In this document: positions 8,728 through 17,351 of the stretch, piece by piece
Position numbering within the stretch: position 1 is the first letter of the stretch
Layout: each line of letters opens with the position of its first letter
Assembly: GCA_964398185.1 (NCBI GenBank)
Contig: CAYNML010000027.1
Span: 1-64,000 of the forward strand
Source: Fen-1058 sp964398185
GTDB lineage: Bacteria > Chloroflexota > Anaerolineae > Fen-1058
Direction of reading: 5' to 3'
DNA length: 64,000 nucleotides
Translations under genes and position numbers: made by a program
Notes under the pieces: generated by a model
What the model saw: the letters and a program-made list of their open reading frames with translations, nothing else
Database searches by the model: none
Told to the model about the DNA's origin: nothing

Positions 8728-10144
8728 CTCGTTCCTCGGGCGGTTCCATGTGGATCGTCACGTGCTCCAATTGCGGCAGTTCGGCGCGCAGCTGCCGCTC
8801 CACGCGCTCGGCGATCAAGTGCGCTTCCACCAGCGAGGTTTCGCCGTCCACTTCACAGTGCATTGACAGATCGATCCGATTAGGGAGGTGGCTGTGCCGC
8901 AAGATGATGTGATGCCCCGCGCCGCAGCCGCACACCTCGTCAGCGATCTGAATGATGCGCTGGCGCAGCGCGTCGGCCTCGGCCCCCTCGATCGGTTTGG
9001 GATGATCCCCCGGCTCCGTCGGCTCCAGGTGCGTCACAATCTCCATCAGCTGCGGAATCTCCGTGCGAGCGCGTGCTTCGAACTCGCTGACGATGCGGTG
9101 TGACATGTCCAGCGACAGCGCGGCATTGATCTCCACATCCACATCGACGATGTAACCGCCGCCCAGCACATCGATGTGCAAGTTGTGAATACCCAGACCC
9201 AGCCCGTCGGCCAACTGGCGCAGCTGCACCGCCAGCGTCTCCCATTCCGACGCGGGCGTGTGCTGCCCCGGCTCGATGTGCACCACCGCATCGACCACGC
9301 CCGGAATTTGATCTTTCACCCGGCGCTCCACTTCGCTGGCAATCGCGTGCGCCTGCTCGGTGGCCATCGCCGGATCGACCTTGACGTGCAGATCGAGATG
9401 CACGTCGTCTTCGCGGCCGCGACTGCGCACCTTCGTCGCGAACCACACGCCCGGCACCTGGCGCGCGATGTCCTCGACCACGTGCGGATCGATGGCGGCG
9501 CTGTCGGTCAACACGCTCGCCGTTGCGCTGAGGATGCGATAGGCAGCCACGGCCACGTAGGCCACGATGCCCAGCGCCACGACGATGTCGAGCCACGGCA
9601 GCCCGATGGCCGATCCCAGCAACCCGATCAGCGCCGCCAGCGATACAAAGATGTTGATGCGCGTGCTGGTCGCATCAGCCAGCAGTACATCGCTGCCCAG
9701 TTCACGTCCGCGCCGCCCCTCATACCACACGACAAAAATGTTGATCGGCAGGGTCAGCAGGATCAATGCCAGGGAGAGCGGCGTGACCGTAGGCGGTTGG
9801 CCGCCCGACAAGCGCTCGAGCACATCTTGCAGCACTTCCCAACCGGCCAGCAGCATCAACCCGCCGATGCCCAGCGTGGCGATGGTTTCGTATTTGCGGT
9901 GACCGTAAGGATGTTCGGGGTCGGGCGGATCGGAGGCCGCGCGCAGGCCCAACAACCCGATGACGTTGGACGACGCATCGACCAGCGCGTTGAAGGCGTC
10001 GGCCAGCACCGCGATCGATCCGGTCAGCGCCCCGACGACGAACTTGATCGCCGTCACGAGCAGATTGAGGATCATCATTCCGATCAAGACGCGCTTGACC
10101 GAGCGATGGTAGTGCGCCAAACCTTGCGGCGTCGGTGCGGACAC
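8705..10144 (-). CDS. Cation diffusion facilitator transporter with three C-terminal ZT-dimer-like domains
   Basis: 479 aa from a GTG at 10144 preceded by GGGGTGA. A GTG at 10186 would add 14 residues but lies only about 6 nt after the predicted transcription start. The membrane half has the CDF features ADAFNALVDASSN, HPYGHRKYE and a DATSTR stretch. These proteins export Zn, Mn, Fe or similar ions by proton antiport. The cytoplasmic half is unusual: three successive ferredoxin-like ZT-dimer modules, each ending in a VHIEPG, THLEPT or IHMEPP strand, where most CDF proteins have one. The metal specificity is unknown. Confidence 0.88.
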   Translation of the reverse strand: MSAPTPQGLAHYHRSVKRVLIGMMILNLLVTAIKFVVGALTGSIAVLADAFNALVDASSNVIGLLGLRAASDPPDPEHPYGHRKYETIATLGIGGLMLLAGWEVLQDVLERLSGGQPPTVTPLSLALILLTLPINIFVVWYEGRRGRELGSDVLLADATSTRINIFVSLAALIGLLGSAIGLPWLDIVVALGIVAYVAVAAYRILSATASVLTDSAAIDPHVVEDIARQVPGVWFATKVRSRGREDDVHLDLHVKVDPAMATEQAHAIASEVERRVKDQIPGVVDAVVHIEPGQHTPASEWETLAVQLRQLADGLGLGIHNLHIDVLGGGYIVDVDVEINAALSLDMSHRIVSEFEARARTEIPQLMEIVTHLEPTEPGDHPKPIEGAEADALRQRIIQIADEVCGCGAGHHIILRHSHLPNRIDLSMHCEVDGETSLVEAHLIAERVERQLRAELPQLEHVTIHMEPPEERERGSGIS

Positions 10145-10198
10145 GATACGTTCACCCCAGTTGAAAGCACCCGCGCCAGATTGCACGGGTGTGCGGCG

Positions 10199-10227
10199 AT
10201 TATACGGGAAGGATGCTTGTCTCGCAA
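10199..10227 (-). promoter_or_regulatory. Promoter of the CDF transporter
   Basis: On the minus strand TTGCGA (10227-10222) is separated by 17 bp from TATAAT (10204-10199). The start point near 10192 leaves a leader of about 48 nt before the GTG at 10144. Confidence 0.6.
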
Positions 10228-10288
10228 TTGCAGTTTGTCACCCGGCAGTGCTGACGTGTCATCGCCAGCGGATGACACATCAGCCTTT

Positions 10289-10317
10289 TTGGCGCTGCTG
10301 GACAGTCGGGCTATAAT
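10289..10317 (+). promoter_or_regulatory. Promoter of the alpha/beta hydrolase
   Basis: TTGGCG at 10289-10294, a 17-bp spacer and a perfect TATAAT at 10312-10317. It is divergent from the CDF promoter 60 bp away. Confidence 0.65.
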
Positions 10318-10345
10318 GGTCTCACCCCACTCACGGAGATCGTCC

Positions 10346-11206
10346 ATGCGCCATACCGAAGGTCATTTCACCACATCCGACGGATCAACCATCTACACAC
10401 AAGCCTGGCGGCCCGATGCTGCGCCGCAAGCCAGCCTGCTCATCGTGCACGGACTGGGCGAGCACAGCGGGCGCTACGGCAACTACGTGGACTACTTCGT
10501 GCCGCGCGGCTATGCGCTGTACAGTTTCGACACGCGCGGGCATGGCCGCTCCAGCGGTCCGCGCGGCCATATCGATCACTTCGATCAGTTCGTGGCGGAC
10601 ATCGACCAACGGGCTGCCGAGGCCCGATCGGATTGGCCGGGCACGCCGTTGTTTGTCCTCGCGCACAGCCTGGGATCGCTGATGGGCTTGAGCTATGCGC
10701 GCCAGTACCCCGATCGCTTGACGGGTCTCATCGTGACCGGCACGGCGCTGCAAGACGCCCTGCAAATGCCAGCGTGGAAACGCAATCTGGCCAACATCCT
10801 CAGCCGCATCACCCCGTCGCTGAAATTGAACAACGGCGTCGCCCTGTCCGGCCTCTCGCACGATCCGGCGGTCATCGCCGCCTTCGAGGCCGATCCGCTG
10901 ACACACACGTGGGGCACCCCGCGCCTCGACGCCGAGGTCAAGGCGACGCGCGCGCAGATCATGCAGAGCGCCCCGCGCTGGCGCGTGCCGACGCTGATGC
11001 TGCACGGCGGCAGCGATCCAATCTGCCTGGCGGAAGGTGCGCGGCAGTTCGCGGCGCAGACGCCGCCCGGCATGGTGGCATACCGCGAATATCCCGGTCT
11101 GTATCACGAGATTCACAACGAGACGGAAAAGACCCAGGTGTTTGGCGACGTCGCAGCCTGGCTGGCGGGCCGGTTGCGCGCGGTTGGAAAAGTCGCAGCG
11201 CAGTAG
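10346..11206 (+). CDS. Alpha/beta hydrolase, monoacylglycerol lipase-like
   Basis: 286 aa from the ATG at 10346, with CGGAG upstream and a strong promoter; open frame further upstream is antisense to the CDF gene and is ignored. It has the serine-hydrolase layout: oxyanion region VHGLGEHSGRY, nucleophile elbow AHSLGSLMGL, a late acid in LHGGSDPICLAEG, and the catalytic His in PGLYHEIHNE. This set and length match the monoacylglycerol lipase/lysophospholipase (Hydrolase_4) family, which cleaves monoacylglycerols to fatty acid and glycerol. No signal peptide is seen, so it is probably cytoplasmic. The substrate is inferred from the family. Confidence 0.88.
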   Translation: MRHTEGHFTTSDGSTIYTQAWRPDAAPQASLLIVHGLGEHSGRYGNYVDYFVPRGYALYSFDTRGHGRSSGPRGHIDHFDQFVADIDQRAAEARSDWPGTPLFVLAHSLGSLMGLSYARQYPDRLTGLIVTGTALQDALQMPAWKRNLANILSRITPSLKLNNGVALSGLSHDPAVIAAFEADPLTHTWGTPRLDAEVKATRAQIMQSAPRWRVPTLMLHGGSDPICLAEGARQFAAQTPPGMVAYREYPGLYHEIHNETEKTQVFGDVAAWLAGRLRAVGKVAAQ

Positions 11207-11303
11207 GAGTATTGGGGGATAGACGCGGGTTGGAGTTTGCGTCTATGATCACAACGAGCAGCCGCGGCGTGACTTCATCCAACGTTGAGAGGAGGTGATC
11301 ACC

Positions 11304-11450
11304 ATGCTCTATCTGCCGAGCGAACAGGGACAAGGCATTGTTGAATACGCACTTCTTCTGGCGTTGGTCACCATCACGGTCATTGTCATCCTCGCCCTGA
11401 TTGGACCGGCGATTGGCAATGTGTTCTCCAACCTGTACGCCAACGTCTGA
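11304..11450 (+). CDS. Flp/Tad-type type IVb pilin, orphan
   Basis: A 48-aa gene with AGGAGG 7 nt before the ATG. The product starts MLYLPSEQGQGIVEYALLL and continues as one hydrophobic helix. The Gly9-Gln10 junction with Glu14-Tyr15 (mature positions 5 and 6) is the classical Flp prepilin cleavage and assembly motif. Flp pilins are cleaved by a TadV-type peptidase and assembled by the TadABC machinery into adhesive pili; in Chloroflexota they often occur singly. No other tad gene is in this window, so the assembly genes must be elsewhere. A strong terminator follows at 11483. Confidence 0.88.
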   Translation: MLYLPSEQGQGIVEYALLLALVTITVIVILALIGPAIGNVFSNLYANV

Positions 11451-11482
11451 TCGACAGGCCGCACTCCGAGTACGGTAACGCG

Positions 11483-11511
11483 CAACCGGGTCTCACATTG
11501 AGACCCGGTTG
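11483..11511. terminator. Strong hairpin terminator after the Flp pilin
   Basis: A perfect 13-bp stem (CAACCGGGTCTCA) with a 3-nt loop, followed by TCGTTTT. It separates the pilin from the convergent minus-strand gene ending at 11517. Confidence 0.85.
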
Positions 11512-11516
11512 TCGTT

Positions 11517-12164
11517 TTATTTCTTTTTCAAGACTTCGCGGTACAGGTTGGCCGGCTGGCCGCCGCTGCGCGCCTGCTTCTGGCGCTCGCGCCAGCGATC
11601 CTTGTAGTCGCTGATCTCACGGTTGAGATCCATCCAGTCTTCCACCCATAGCACCAGCGCGCGGTTGTCCGACGAGAAGACCAGGTTGCCCAGCCAGAAA
11701 CGCATGGACCGCACGGACATGGGCCAGCTGTTCATCTCGACGATCACCGCCGTCTGCCCGCCATAGCGATCGTCCATGACGAATTTGCGCTCGCCGCGCG
11801 ACAGGCCGCCCTTCTCAAACACGTGGAACAGCGTATTGGGCCGCGTCTCGTGCACCCGCTTGTAGGAAAAGACCACCTGATACAGCGGGGCGCGGATTTT
11901 GATGTGGCGATCGCTGCATTGCACGTACGGCACGCGCGTGGCGATGAAACGCACGCTGGCGATGATCAGCAGCAGCAAGCCGACGATAAGGAGCGCCCAA
12001 TCGAGCTGGTACACCCACGGCACGTTGACCCACGTCTCGGCCGGCAGCAGGCGAATCGCGCCGAACAACGCCAGCACGGCGAGGGCGGCAACAAAGAACA
12101 GTCCCAGATTGCGGCGAAAACGCACGCGATAAACCAACAACGGATGCTTCTTGCCTGTTGCCAT
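11517..12164 (-). CDS. Small membrane protein with bacterial PH-like soluble part
   Basis: 215 aa. The ATG at 12164 is preceded by GGAGGAAAG; open frame further upstream is antisense to the endonuclease gene. Two transmembrane helices occupy about residues 17-40 and 53-75. The soluble C-terminal half reads VQCSDRHIKIRAPLYQVVFSYKRVHETRP, reminiscent of a PH-like fold, but I cannot assign a family firmly. The C-terminus is basic. Function unknown. It lies 32 nt downstream of the endonuclease III gene on the same strand and may be co-transcribed with it. Confidence 0.7.
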   Translation of the reverse strand: MATGKKHPLLVYRVRFRRNLGLFFVAALAVLALFGAIRLLPAETWVNVPWVYQLDWALLIVGLLLLIIASVRFIATRVPYVQCSDRHIKIRAPLYQVVFSYKRVHETRPNTLFHVFEKGGLSRGERKFVMDDRYGGQTAVIVEMNSWPMSVRSMRFWLGNLVFSSDNRALVLWVEDWMDLNREISDYKDRWRERQKQARSGGQPANLYREVLKKK

Positions 12165-12196
12165 CGGCTTTCCTCCTGCCCGTTTGATTGCTGCGG

Positions 12197-12931
12197 CTAA
12201 CTCGCGCGACGTTGAAAGTCGTCGCAGTATTTTGACAGCACGCACTGCGCGCACAACGGCCGCTGCGCCTTGCACACCTGCCGCCCGTGCTCGATCACGT
12301 TGAGGTGAAACGAATGATACCACTCCGGCGGCACGAGTTCCGCCAGGATGTCGTGCGCCTTGTCGGCCGAGGTCCTGGGCGGAATCAAGCCCAGCCGCCC
12401 CGTGACGCGATGGATGTGCGTGTCCACCGGAAAAGCGGGTTTGCCCAGCGCAAACAGCAGCACGATCGACGCCGTTTTCAACCCGACGCCGTCCAACGAG
12501 AGCAGCCACGCCTTCGCTTCGGCGGTGGGCAGATCGCGCAAAAAATTCAGATCGAGCTCGCCGCGCTCGGCCGTAATGCGGCGCAGCACTTTTTGAATGC
12601 GCGGCCCTTTCTGGTTGGCTAATCCCGCCGATTTGATCGCGGTGATGACCTGCCCGCTCGGCGCGTCGCGCACCGCCTCCCACGTGGGAAACTTCGCTCG
12701 CAGCGCGTGATACGCCCGATCGCGATTGAGATCGTTGGTGTTCTGGCTCAGGATGGTGTTGATCAACTCGTCGAGTGGATCGATCGGGGCCCAGCGGGCC
12801 GCCTCCGCCCGATCGGGTGATCTGACCGTCCCGGCCCAGGCCGGGCGCGGCGGTTCGCCATATGCCTTGATCAACAGGCGCTGGATCATCCGGACTTTGC
12901 GTTTGAGAGCCGCCGTCGTTGCCTCGACCAT
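12197..12931 (-). CDS. nth: Endonuclease III-family DNA glycosylase/AP lyase with 4Fe-4S cluster
   Basis: 244 aa from an ATG at 12931. The helix-hairpin-helix reads LDGVGLKTASIV, with the catalytic Lys in the position used by bifunctional glycosylases, and the catalytic Asp lies in FPVDTHIHRVTGRL. The four cluster cysteines C220, C227, C230 and C236 have the family spacing 6-2-5. These enzymes excise oxidised pyrimidines and nick the abasic site. The N-terminus is somewhat longer than E. coli Nth and contains a proline-rich patch. It is divergent from tdh. Confidence 0.9.
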   Translation of the reverse strand: MVEATTAALKRKVRMIQRLLIKAYGEPPRPAWAGTVRSPDRAEAARWAPIDPLDELINTILSQNTNDLNRDRAYHALRAKFPTWEAVRDAPSGQVITAIKSAGLANQKGPRIQKVLRRITAERGELDLNFLRDLPTAEAKAWLLSLDGVGLKTASIVLLFALGKPAFPVDTHIHRVTGRLGLIPPRTSADKAHDILAELVPPEWYHSFHLNVIEHGRQVCKAQRPLCAQCVLSKYCDDFQRRAS

Positions 12932-12996
12932 GGTGTGATTATAGGCTACACGCCGTTCAATGACAACTATCACGTCAAAAACACGCGCAGTGGATA

Positions 12997-13026
12997 TTGG
13001 CCTCGCGCCGCGTCGAGTGCTATACT
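12997..13026 (+). promoter_or_regulatory. Promoter of tdh-kbl
   Basis: TTGGCC at 12997-13002, an 18-bp spacer and TATACT at 13021-13026, about 65 nt before the tdh start. Confidence 0.5.
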
Positions 13027-13090
13027 CGATCGTGCCCAACCCGATCGGTTGGTTTGACCGATCCCAAATCTCACCTCGGAGCGAATGCCC

Positions 13091-14137
13091 ATGACCGATA
13101 CGATGAAGGCCCTCGTCAAGACCGGGCGGCAGCCCGGCCTGACCCTGCTGCAGCACGATATTCCCCACCTGGGTCCCTACGATGTGCTGATCAAAGTGCG
13201 CGCCACCTCCATCTGCGGCACTGATCTGCACATCTACAACTGGGACACGTGGTCGCAGGGGCGCGTCAAAACTGTGCCCATGATCCAGGGCCACGAAGTC
13301 TGCGGCGACATCGTCGAGCTCGGCAGCAAAGTCACCGAGCGCAAGATCGGCGACTTTGTCTCGTGCGAAAGTCACATCGTCGACTATCGCGGCGAATACT
13401 ACAGGCGCGGACTGGGCCACGTGGCGCCGGAGACCAAGATCATCGGCGTCGATCGCGACGGCACGTTCGCGGAGTACATCGCTATGCCGTGGCAGAACGC
13501 CTGGGTGAATCCGCCCGATATGCCCACGCAGGTGGCGGTGCTGCGCGAAAATTTCGGCAACGCCATTCACACCGCCTTTGCCGCCGACGTGAAAGACAAG
13601 ACGGTGCTCATCACCGGCTGCGGCCCGGTGGGGTTGATGACGCTGCTGGCCGTGCGCGGCCGCGGCGCCAGGACCATCATTGCCAGCGACATCAGCGACT
13701 ACCGCCGCAGGTTCGCCAAACGCCTCGGCGCCGACTACACCAACAATCCGCGCGAAAACGATCTGGTGCAGCTGGTCAAGCACGTCACGGCCAACGAAGG
13801 CGTGGACGTGCTGCTGGAGATGTCGGGCGCGGCCACGGCCATTCAGCAGGGCTTCTCGCTGGTGCGCTATGCCGGTGACGTCGTCGCCTTCGGCCTGCCC
13901 ACCCGCCCGATCGAGTTCGACATCGCCAATTCTGTCATCTTCAAGGGCATCACCGTGCACGGCATCGTGGGCCGCAAGATGTGGCAGACCTGGGAGCACA
14001 GCGACGAGCTGCTGCTCAGCAAGGCGGTCGATCTGATGCCCATCGTCACGCACCAGTACCAGCTGGAAGAGTTCGATAAAGCCTTTGCGACGATGGAAAG
14101 CGGCGAAAGCGGCAAAGTGATGATGTGGGTCGCGTAA
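13091..14137 (+). CDS. tdh: L-threonine 3-dehydrogenase
   Basis: 348 aa. The ATG at 13091 has GGAG 9 nt upstream; an ATG at 13085 is too close to it. It oxidises L-threonine with NAD+ to 2-amino-3-oxobutyrate. Visible are the catalytic zinc site CGTDLHIYNWDTW and GHEVCGDIVELG, diagnostic of TDH, and the Rossmann loop GCGPVG. The structural-zinc loop of E. coli Tdh, with four Cys between VSGEGH and FAEY, is replaced here by a Tyr/Arg-rich stretch with none of those cysteines. kbl follows 113 bp downstream, giving the complete threonine-to-glycine route. The stop TAA lies at the edge of a heptamer repeat. Confidence 0.92.
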   Translation: MTDTMKALVKTGRQPGLTLLQHDIPHLGPYDVLIKVRATSICGTDLHIYNWDTWSQGRVKTVPMIQGHEVCGDIVELGSKVTERKIGDFVSCESHIVDYRGEYYRRGLGHVAPETKIIGVDRDGTFAEYIAMPWQNAWVNPPDMPTQVAVLRENFGNAIHTAFAADVKDKTVLITGCGPVGLMTLLAVRGRGARTIIASDISDYRRRFAKRLGADYTNNPRENDLVQLVKHVTANEGVDVLLEMSGAATAIQQGFSLVRYAGDVVAFGLPTRPIEFDIANSVIFKGITVHGIVGRKMWQTWEHSDELLLSKAVDLMPIVTHQYQLEEFDKAFATMESGESGKVMMWVA

Positions 14138-14234
14138 AACGTAAAGCGTAAATCGTAAAGCGTAAATCGTAAAGCGCAAATCGTAAAGCGCAAATCGTCA
14201 CATCTGCTATTACGTTTCACGTTTCACGTTTTAC
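14134..14234. repeat. Heptamer repeat array between tdh and kbl
   Basis: GTAAAGC/GTAAATC heptamers occur in tandem, then run in complementary form as GTTTCAC units, making a long imperfect hairpin. The array provides the tdh stop codon and fills the intergenic space. Confidence 0.75.
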
Positions 14235-14250
14235 TCACGGAGAATTCAAC

Positions 14251-15435
14251 ATGACAACTAACAAACTCACCTGGCTGGAAAACGAACTACAATCTCTCAA
14301 AGATCAAGGTCTGTTCAACACCATCCGCACCATCGGATCAGCGCAGGGCGCGTGGATCATCGTCGATGGCCAGCGCGTGCTGAATTTCTGCTCCAACAAT
14401 TATCTGGGCATCGCCGATCATCCGCGCTTGAAGGAAGCGGCACAGCAGGCCATCGGCAAATACGGCGTTGGCCCGGCCGCTGTCCGATCGATTGCCGGCA
14501 CGCTCGATCTGCACGTGGAGTTCGAGCGGCGCATGGCGGCCTTCAAAGGCGTCGAGGATGCGCTGTACGTCCAATCGGGGTTCTGCGCCAACCAGGCCGC
14601 CATCCCGCCGCTGGTCGGCAAAGAGGACGTGATCTTCACCGATCGCCTGAACCACGCCAGCATCATCGACGGCTGCCGCTTGAGCAGCGCCAAGATCATC
14701 GTGTACGAGCACTGCGATCCCGTCGATGCCGAGGCGAAGATCAAAGAACATTTGCCGCAATATCGACGCGGCCTGCTGGTGACCGACGGCGTGTTCAGCA
14801 TGGATGGCGACATCGCGCCGCTGGATAAGTTGTACGAAGTCTGCGAGAAGTACGGTGTGATCACGATGGTGGACGACGCGCACGGCGAAGGCGTGGTGGG
14901 GCGCGGCGGGCGCGGCATTGTCGATCACTTCGGGCTGCACGGCAAGTTCGACGTGGAGATCGGCACGTTGAGCAAGGCCTTCGGCGTGGTGGGCGGCGTG
15001 ATCGCCGGGAAGAAAGTGCTGGTCGATTGGATGCGGCAACGTGGGCGGCCCTTCCTCTTCTCCAGCGCGACGACGGCCGCCGACACCGCGGCCTGTCTCG
15101 CTGCCGTTGATCTGCTGGAAGCCTCGACGGAACTGGTCGATCGGTTGTGGGCCAACGCTAGGTTGTTCAAAGCCGAGATGGCGAAACTTGGCTTCAACAC
15201 GGGCCACAGCGCCACGCCGATCACGCCCGTGATTCTGGGCGAGAATCAAGTGGCGCAGCAATTTAGCCGTAAGCTGTTCGAGCGCGGTATCTTTGCCATG
15301 CCCATCGTGTTCCCCACCGTGCCCAAGGGCACCGCGCGCATCCGCGTAATGATCAGCGCAGCACATACGTCGAGCGATCTGGAGCAGGGGTTGGAAGCGT
15401 TCCAGAGCGTGGGGAAAGAGTTGGGGGTAATCTAA
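14251..15435 (+). CDS. kbl: Glycine C-acetyltransferase (2-amino-3-ketobutyrate CoA ligase)
   Basis: 394 aa, the standard length. A PLP-dependent alpha-oxoamine synthase that cleaves 2-amino-3-oxobutyrate with CoA to glycine and acetyl-CoA, the second step after Tdh. Recognisable blocks are NNYLGIADHPRLKEA, VDDAHGEGVVG (the Asp that contacts PLP) and GTLSKAFGVVGG with the Schiff-base lysine. CGGAG precedes the ATG by 9 nt. The stop TAA begins a TAACGAG heptamer repeat and is followed by a perfect terminator. Confidence 0.94.
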   Translation: MTTNKLTWLENELQSLKDQGLFNTIRTIGSAQGAWIIVDGQRVLNFCSNNYLGIADHPRLKEAAQQAIGKYGVGPAAVRSIAGTLDLHVEFERRMAAFKGVEDALYVQSGFCANQAAIPPLVGKEDVIFTDRLNHASIIDGCRLSSAKIIVYEHCDPVDAEAKIKEHLPQYRRGLLVTDGVFSMDGDIAPLDKLYEVCEKYGVITMVDDAHGEGVVGRGGRGIVDHFGLHGKFDVEIGTLSKAFGVVGGVIAGKKVLVDWMRQRGRPFLFSSATTAADTAACLAAVDLLEASTELVDRLWANARLFKAEMAKLGFNTGHSATPITPVILGENQVAQQFSRKLFERGIFAMPIVFPTVPKGTARIRVMISAAHTSSDLEQGLEAFQSVGKELGVI

Positions 15436-15457
15436 CGAGTAATGAGTAACGAGTAAA
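15433..15457. repeat. TAACGAG heptamer repeat at the kbl stop
   Basis: TAACGAG-TAATGAG-TAACGAG-TAA. The 7-nt period places TAA in all three forward frames. The first TAA is the kbl stop codon. Confidence 0.75.
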
Positions 15458-15489
15458 GCGAGGCCGCTCAAGTTGAGCGGCCTCGCTTT
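15455..15489. terminator. Terminator of tdh-kbl
   Basis: A perfect 17-bp stem (AAAGCGAGGCCGCTCAA and its complement) around a single G, ending in CTTTG TTT. Confidence 0.85.
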
Positions 15490-15503
15490 GTTTACGGCGC
15501 TAT

Positions 15504-15531
15504 TTGCACAAAAACCGAATCAGCTTACAAT
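15504..15531 (+). promoter_or_regulatory. Promoter of the SulP transporter
   Basis: TTGCAC at 15504-15509, a 16-bp spacer and TACAAT at 15526-15531. AGGGAGGGG precedes the ATG at 15565. Confidence 0.5.
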
Positions 15532-15564
15532 TCCGCCCCGTGTCAATCATCAGGGAGGGGTATC

Positions 15565-17265
15565 ATGTCACGTCGCAGTCTGCTGCAATCGTATCGACAA
15601 GAGTTTCAACACTATAACGCCGCCAAGTTCCGGCAGGACTTGCTGGCCGGCATCACCGTCGCCGCCGTGGCGCTGCCGCTGGCGCTGGCCTTCGGCGTCA
15701 TCTCCGGCGCCAGCGCGGCCGCGGGTCTCGTCACCGCCATCATCAGCGGATTCCTCATCGGCGCGTTATCCGGCGCGCCTTATCAGATCTCCGGCCCCAC
15801 CGGGGCGATGAGCGCCGTGCTCATCGTGCTGGCCCAGAAATACGGGCTGAACGGCGTCTTCATCGCGGGCGCGCTGGCCGGCGTGCTGCTGTTGATCATC
15901 GGCCTCCTGCGGCTGGGGCGCTTCATCGCTTTCATTCCTGCGCCCGTCATCACCGGCTTCACCTCCGGCATCGCCCTCATCATCATCATCGGCCAGATCG
16001 ATAATCTCCTGGGAATCAAGACGCCGGGCGCCGAATCATCGGCGGGCAAGCTGTTGGGCTACTTTCAGGGCGGCTTCACACCCGAGTGGCCCACGCTGCT
16101 CGTCGGCCTGCTCGTCATCGGGTTGATGATCGTGTGGCCGAAAAAATGGAATGCGCGCTTCCCCGCGTCGCTGCTGGGCATCATCGTGGCCACGGTCATC
16201 GTCGCGCTGTTGAATCTGCGCACGCCCGTCATCGGCGAGATTCCCCGCACGCTGCTACTGGCCGATCGGCTGGCGTTGAACGCGCTTCCCCTCGGCAGCC
16301 TCACCGACTTTCTCGCGCCCGCGTTGACCATTGCGGCGCTGGGCGCAGTTGAAAGCTTATTGTGCGGCGCGGTCGGCAGCAATATGACTGGCATCCGCTT
16401 GCACGCCAATCAAGAGCTGATCGCGCAGGGTGTAGGCAATATCGTCATTCCATTTTTTGGCGGCGTCCCGGCCACCGCGGCCATTGCGCGCACCAGCGTC
16501 GGCATCAAGTCCGGCGGACAGACGCGCCTCGTCAGCATTATTCACGCGCTGGCGCTGCTCGCTTCCATGTTCCTGCTTGCCCCCGTCATGTCACGCGTAC
16601 CGCTGGCGGCGCTGTCCGGCGTGCTGATCGTGACCGCGTGGCGCATGAACGAATGGGAGTCCATTCGTTACATGGTCAATCATCGCCTGGAAAAAGCGCT
16701 GTTGGCATTTGGCGTGACGCTGCTAGCCACCATCATTCTCGATCTCACGCAGGCCATTTTGATTGGCACGTTTCTCGCGGGCGCGATCTTCCTCAGCCAG
16801 ATGGCGGACATCGACATCGACGTGCAGAGTGTCGATCCGGAGAAGTTGCGGCAGCGCGGTATTCAAAACGCCGGCAACTGCCGGCATGTGCGCGTGGCGT
16901 ATCTGACCGGGCCGTTGTTCTTTGCGGCCACGGGCAACTTCAACGAAGCCTTTACCAACCTGGGCGACACCCACGCGCTGATCTTATCGATGCGCGGCGT
17001 CCCGCGTATCGATACCTCAGGGCTGCAAGCAATGGCTCGCCTGGTGGAACGGCTCACAGCGCAGGGCAGCACGTTAATGCTGGCAGGTGTCCACCCCGAC
17101 GTGAAATACACCTTGGACAAGGGTGGTTTGACCGAAGAGATCGGCGAGCACAACTTCTTCTGGAGCGCCGATCAAGCGATCGTGGCGGCGGAAGCGCGCG
17201 GCTGCGCCTACTGCAAAGCAGAGCAACAAACAACGGCAGCGGGCCTGGCGCCGCAGGCGGCGTAG
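15565..17265 (+). CDS. SulP-family anion transporter with C-terminal STAS domain
   Basis: 566 aa, the normal SLC26/SulP length. The N-terminus has the family entry FRQDLLAGITVAAVALPLALAFG, then many transmembrane helices (to about residue 415) including the QISGPTGAMSAVL core motif. The C-terminal cytoplasmic part is a STAS domain (about 440-540) with LSMRGVPRIDTSGLQAM. The family carries sulfate, bicarbonate or dicarboxylates; the substrate cannot be read from sequence and no carbonic anhydrase or sulfate gene adjoins it. The C-terminal residues include CAYC, which may be incidental. Confidence 0.92.
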   Translation: MSRRSLLQSYRQEFQHYNAAKFRQDLLAGITVAAVALPLALAFGVISGASAAAGLVTAIISGFLIGALSGAPYQISGPTGAMSAVLIVLAQKYGLNGVFIAGALAGVLLLIIGLLRLGRFIAFIPAPVITGFTSGIALIIIIGQIDNLLGIKTPGAESSAGKLLGYFQGGFTPEWPTLLVGLLVIGLMIVWPKKWNARFPASLLGIIVATVIVALLNLRTPVIGEIPRTLLLADRLALNALPLGSLTDFLAPALTIAALGAVESLLCGAVGSNMTGIRLHANQELIAQGVGNIVIPFFGGVPATAAIARTSVGIKSGGQTRLVSIIHALALLASMFLLAPVMSRVPLAALSGVLIVTAWRMNEWESIRYMVNHRLEKALLAFGVTLLATIILDLTQAILIGTFLAGAIFLSQMADIDIDVQSVDPEKLRQRGIQNAGNCRHVRVAYLTGPLFFAATGNFNEAFTNLGDTHALILSMRGVPRIDTSGLQAMARLVERLTAQGSTLMLAGVHPDVKYTLDKGGLTEEIGEHNFFWSADQAIVAAEARGCAYCKAEQQTTAAGLAPQAA

Positions 17266-17313
17266 ATCAATCAAACGCTTGTCTTCTCGGCGACCGTCTT
17301 GGCACTCGCCCTG

Positions 17314-17333
17314 CGACCGCGAGAACGCGGTCG
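17314..17333. other. Short perfect hairpin after the SulP gene
   Basis: CGACCGCG-AGAA-CGCGGTCG, an 8-bp stem without a U-run. It may help end SulP transcription or may be incidental. Confidence 0.35.
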
Positions 17334-17351
17334 AATCAAGCCGCGAGAACG

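Noticed and set aside
9176..10345. A long N-terminal extension of the alpha/beta hydrolase
   Set aside because: It is antisense to the CDF transporter; the promoter at 10289 and ATG at 10346 give a standard family start.
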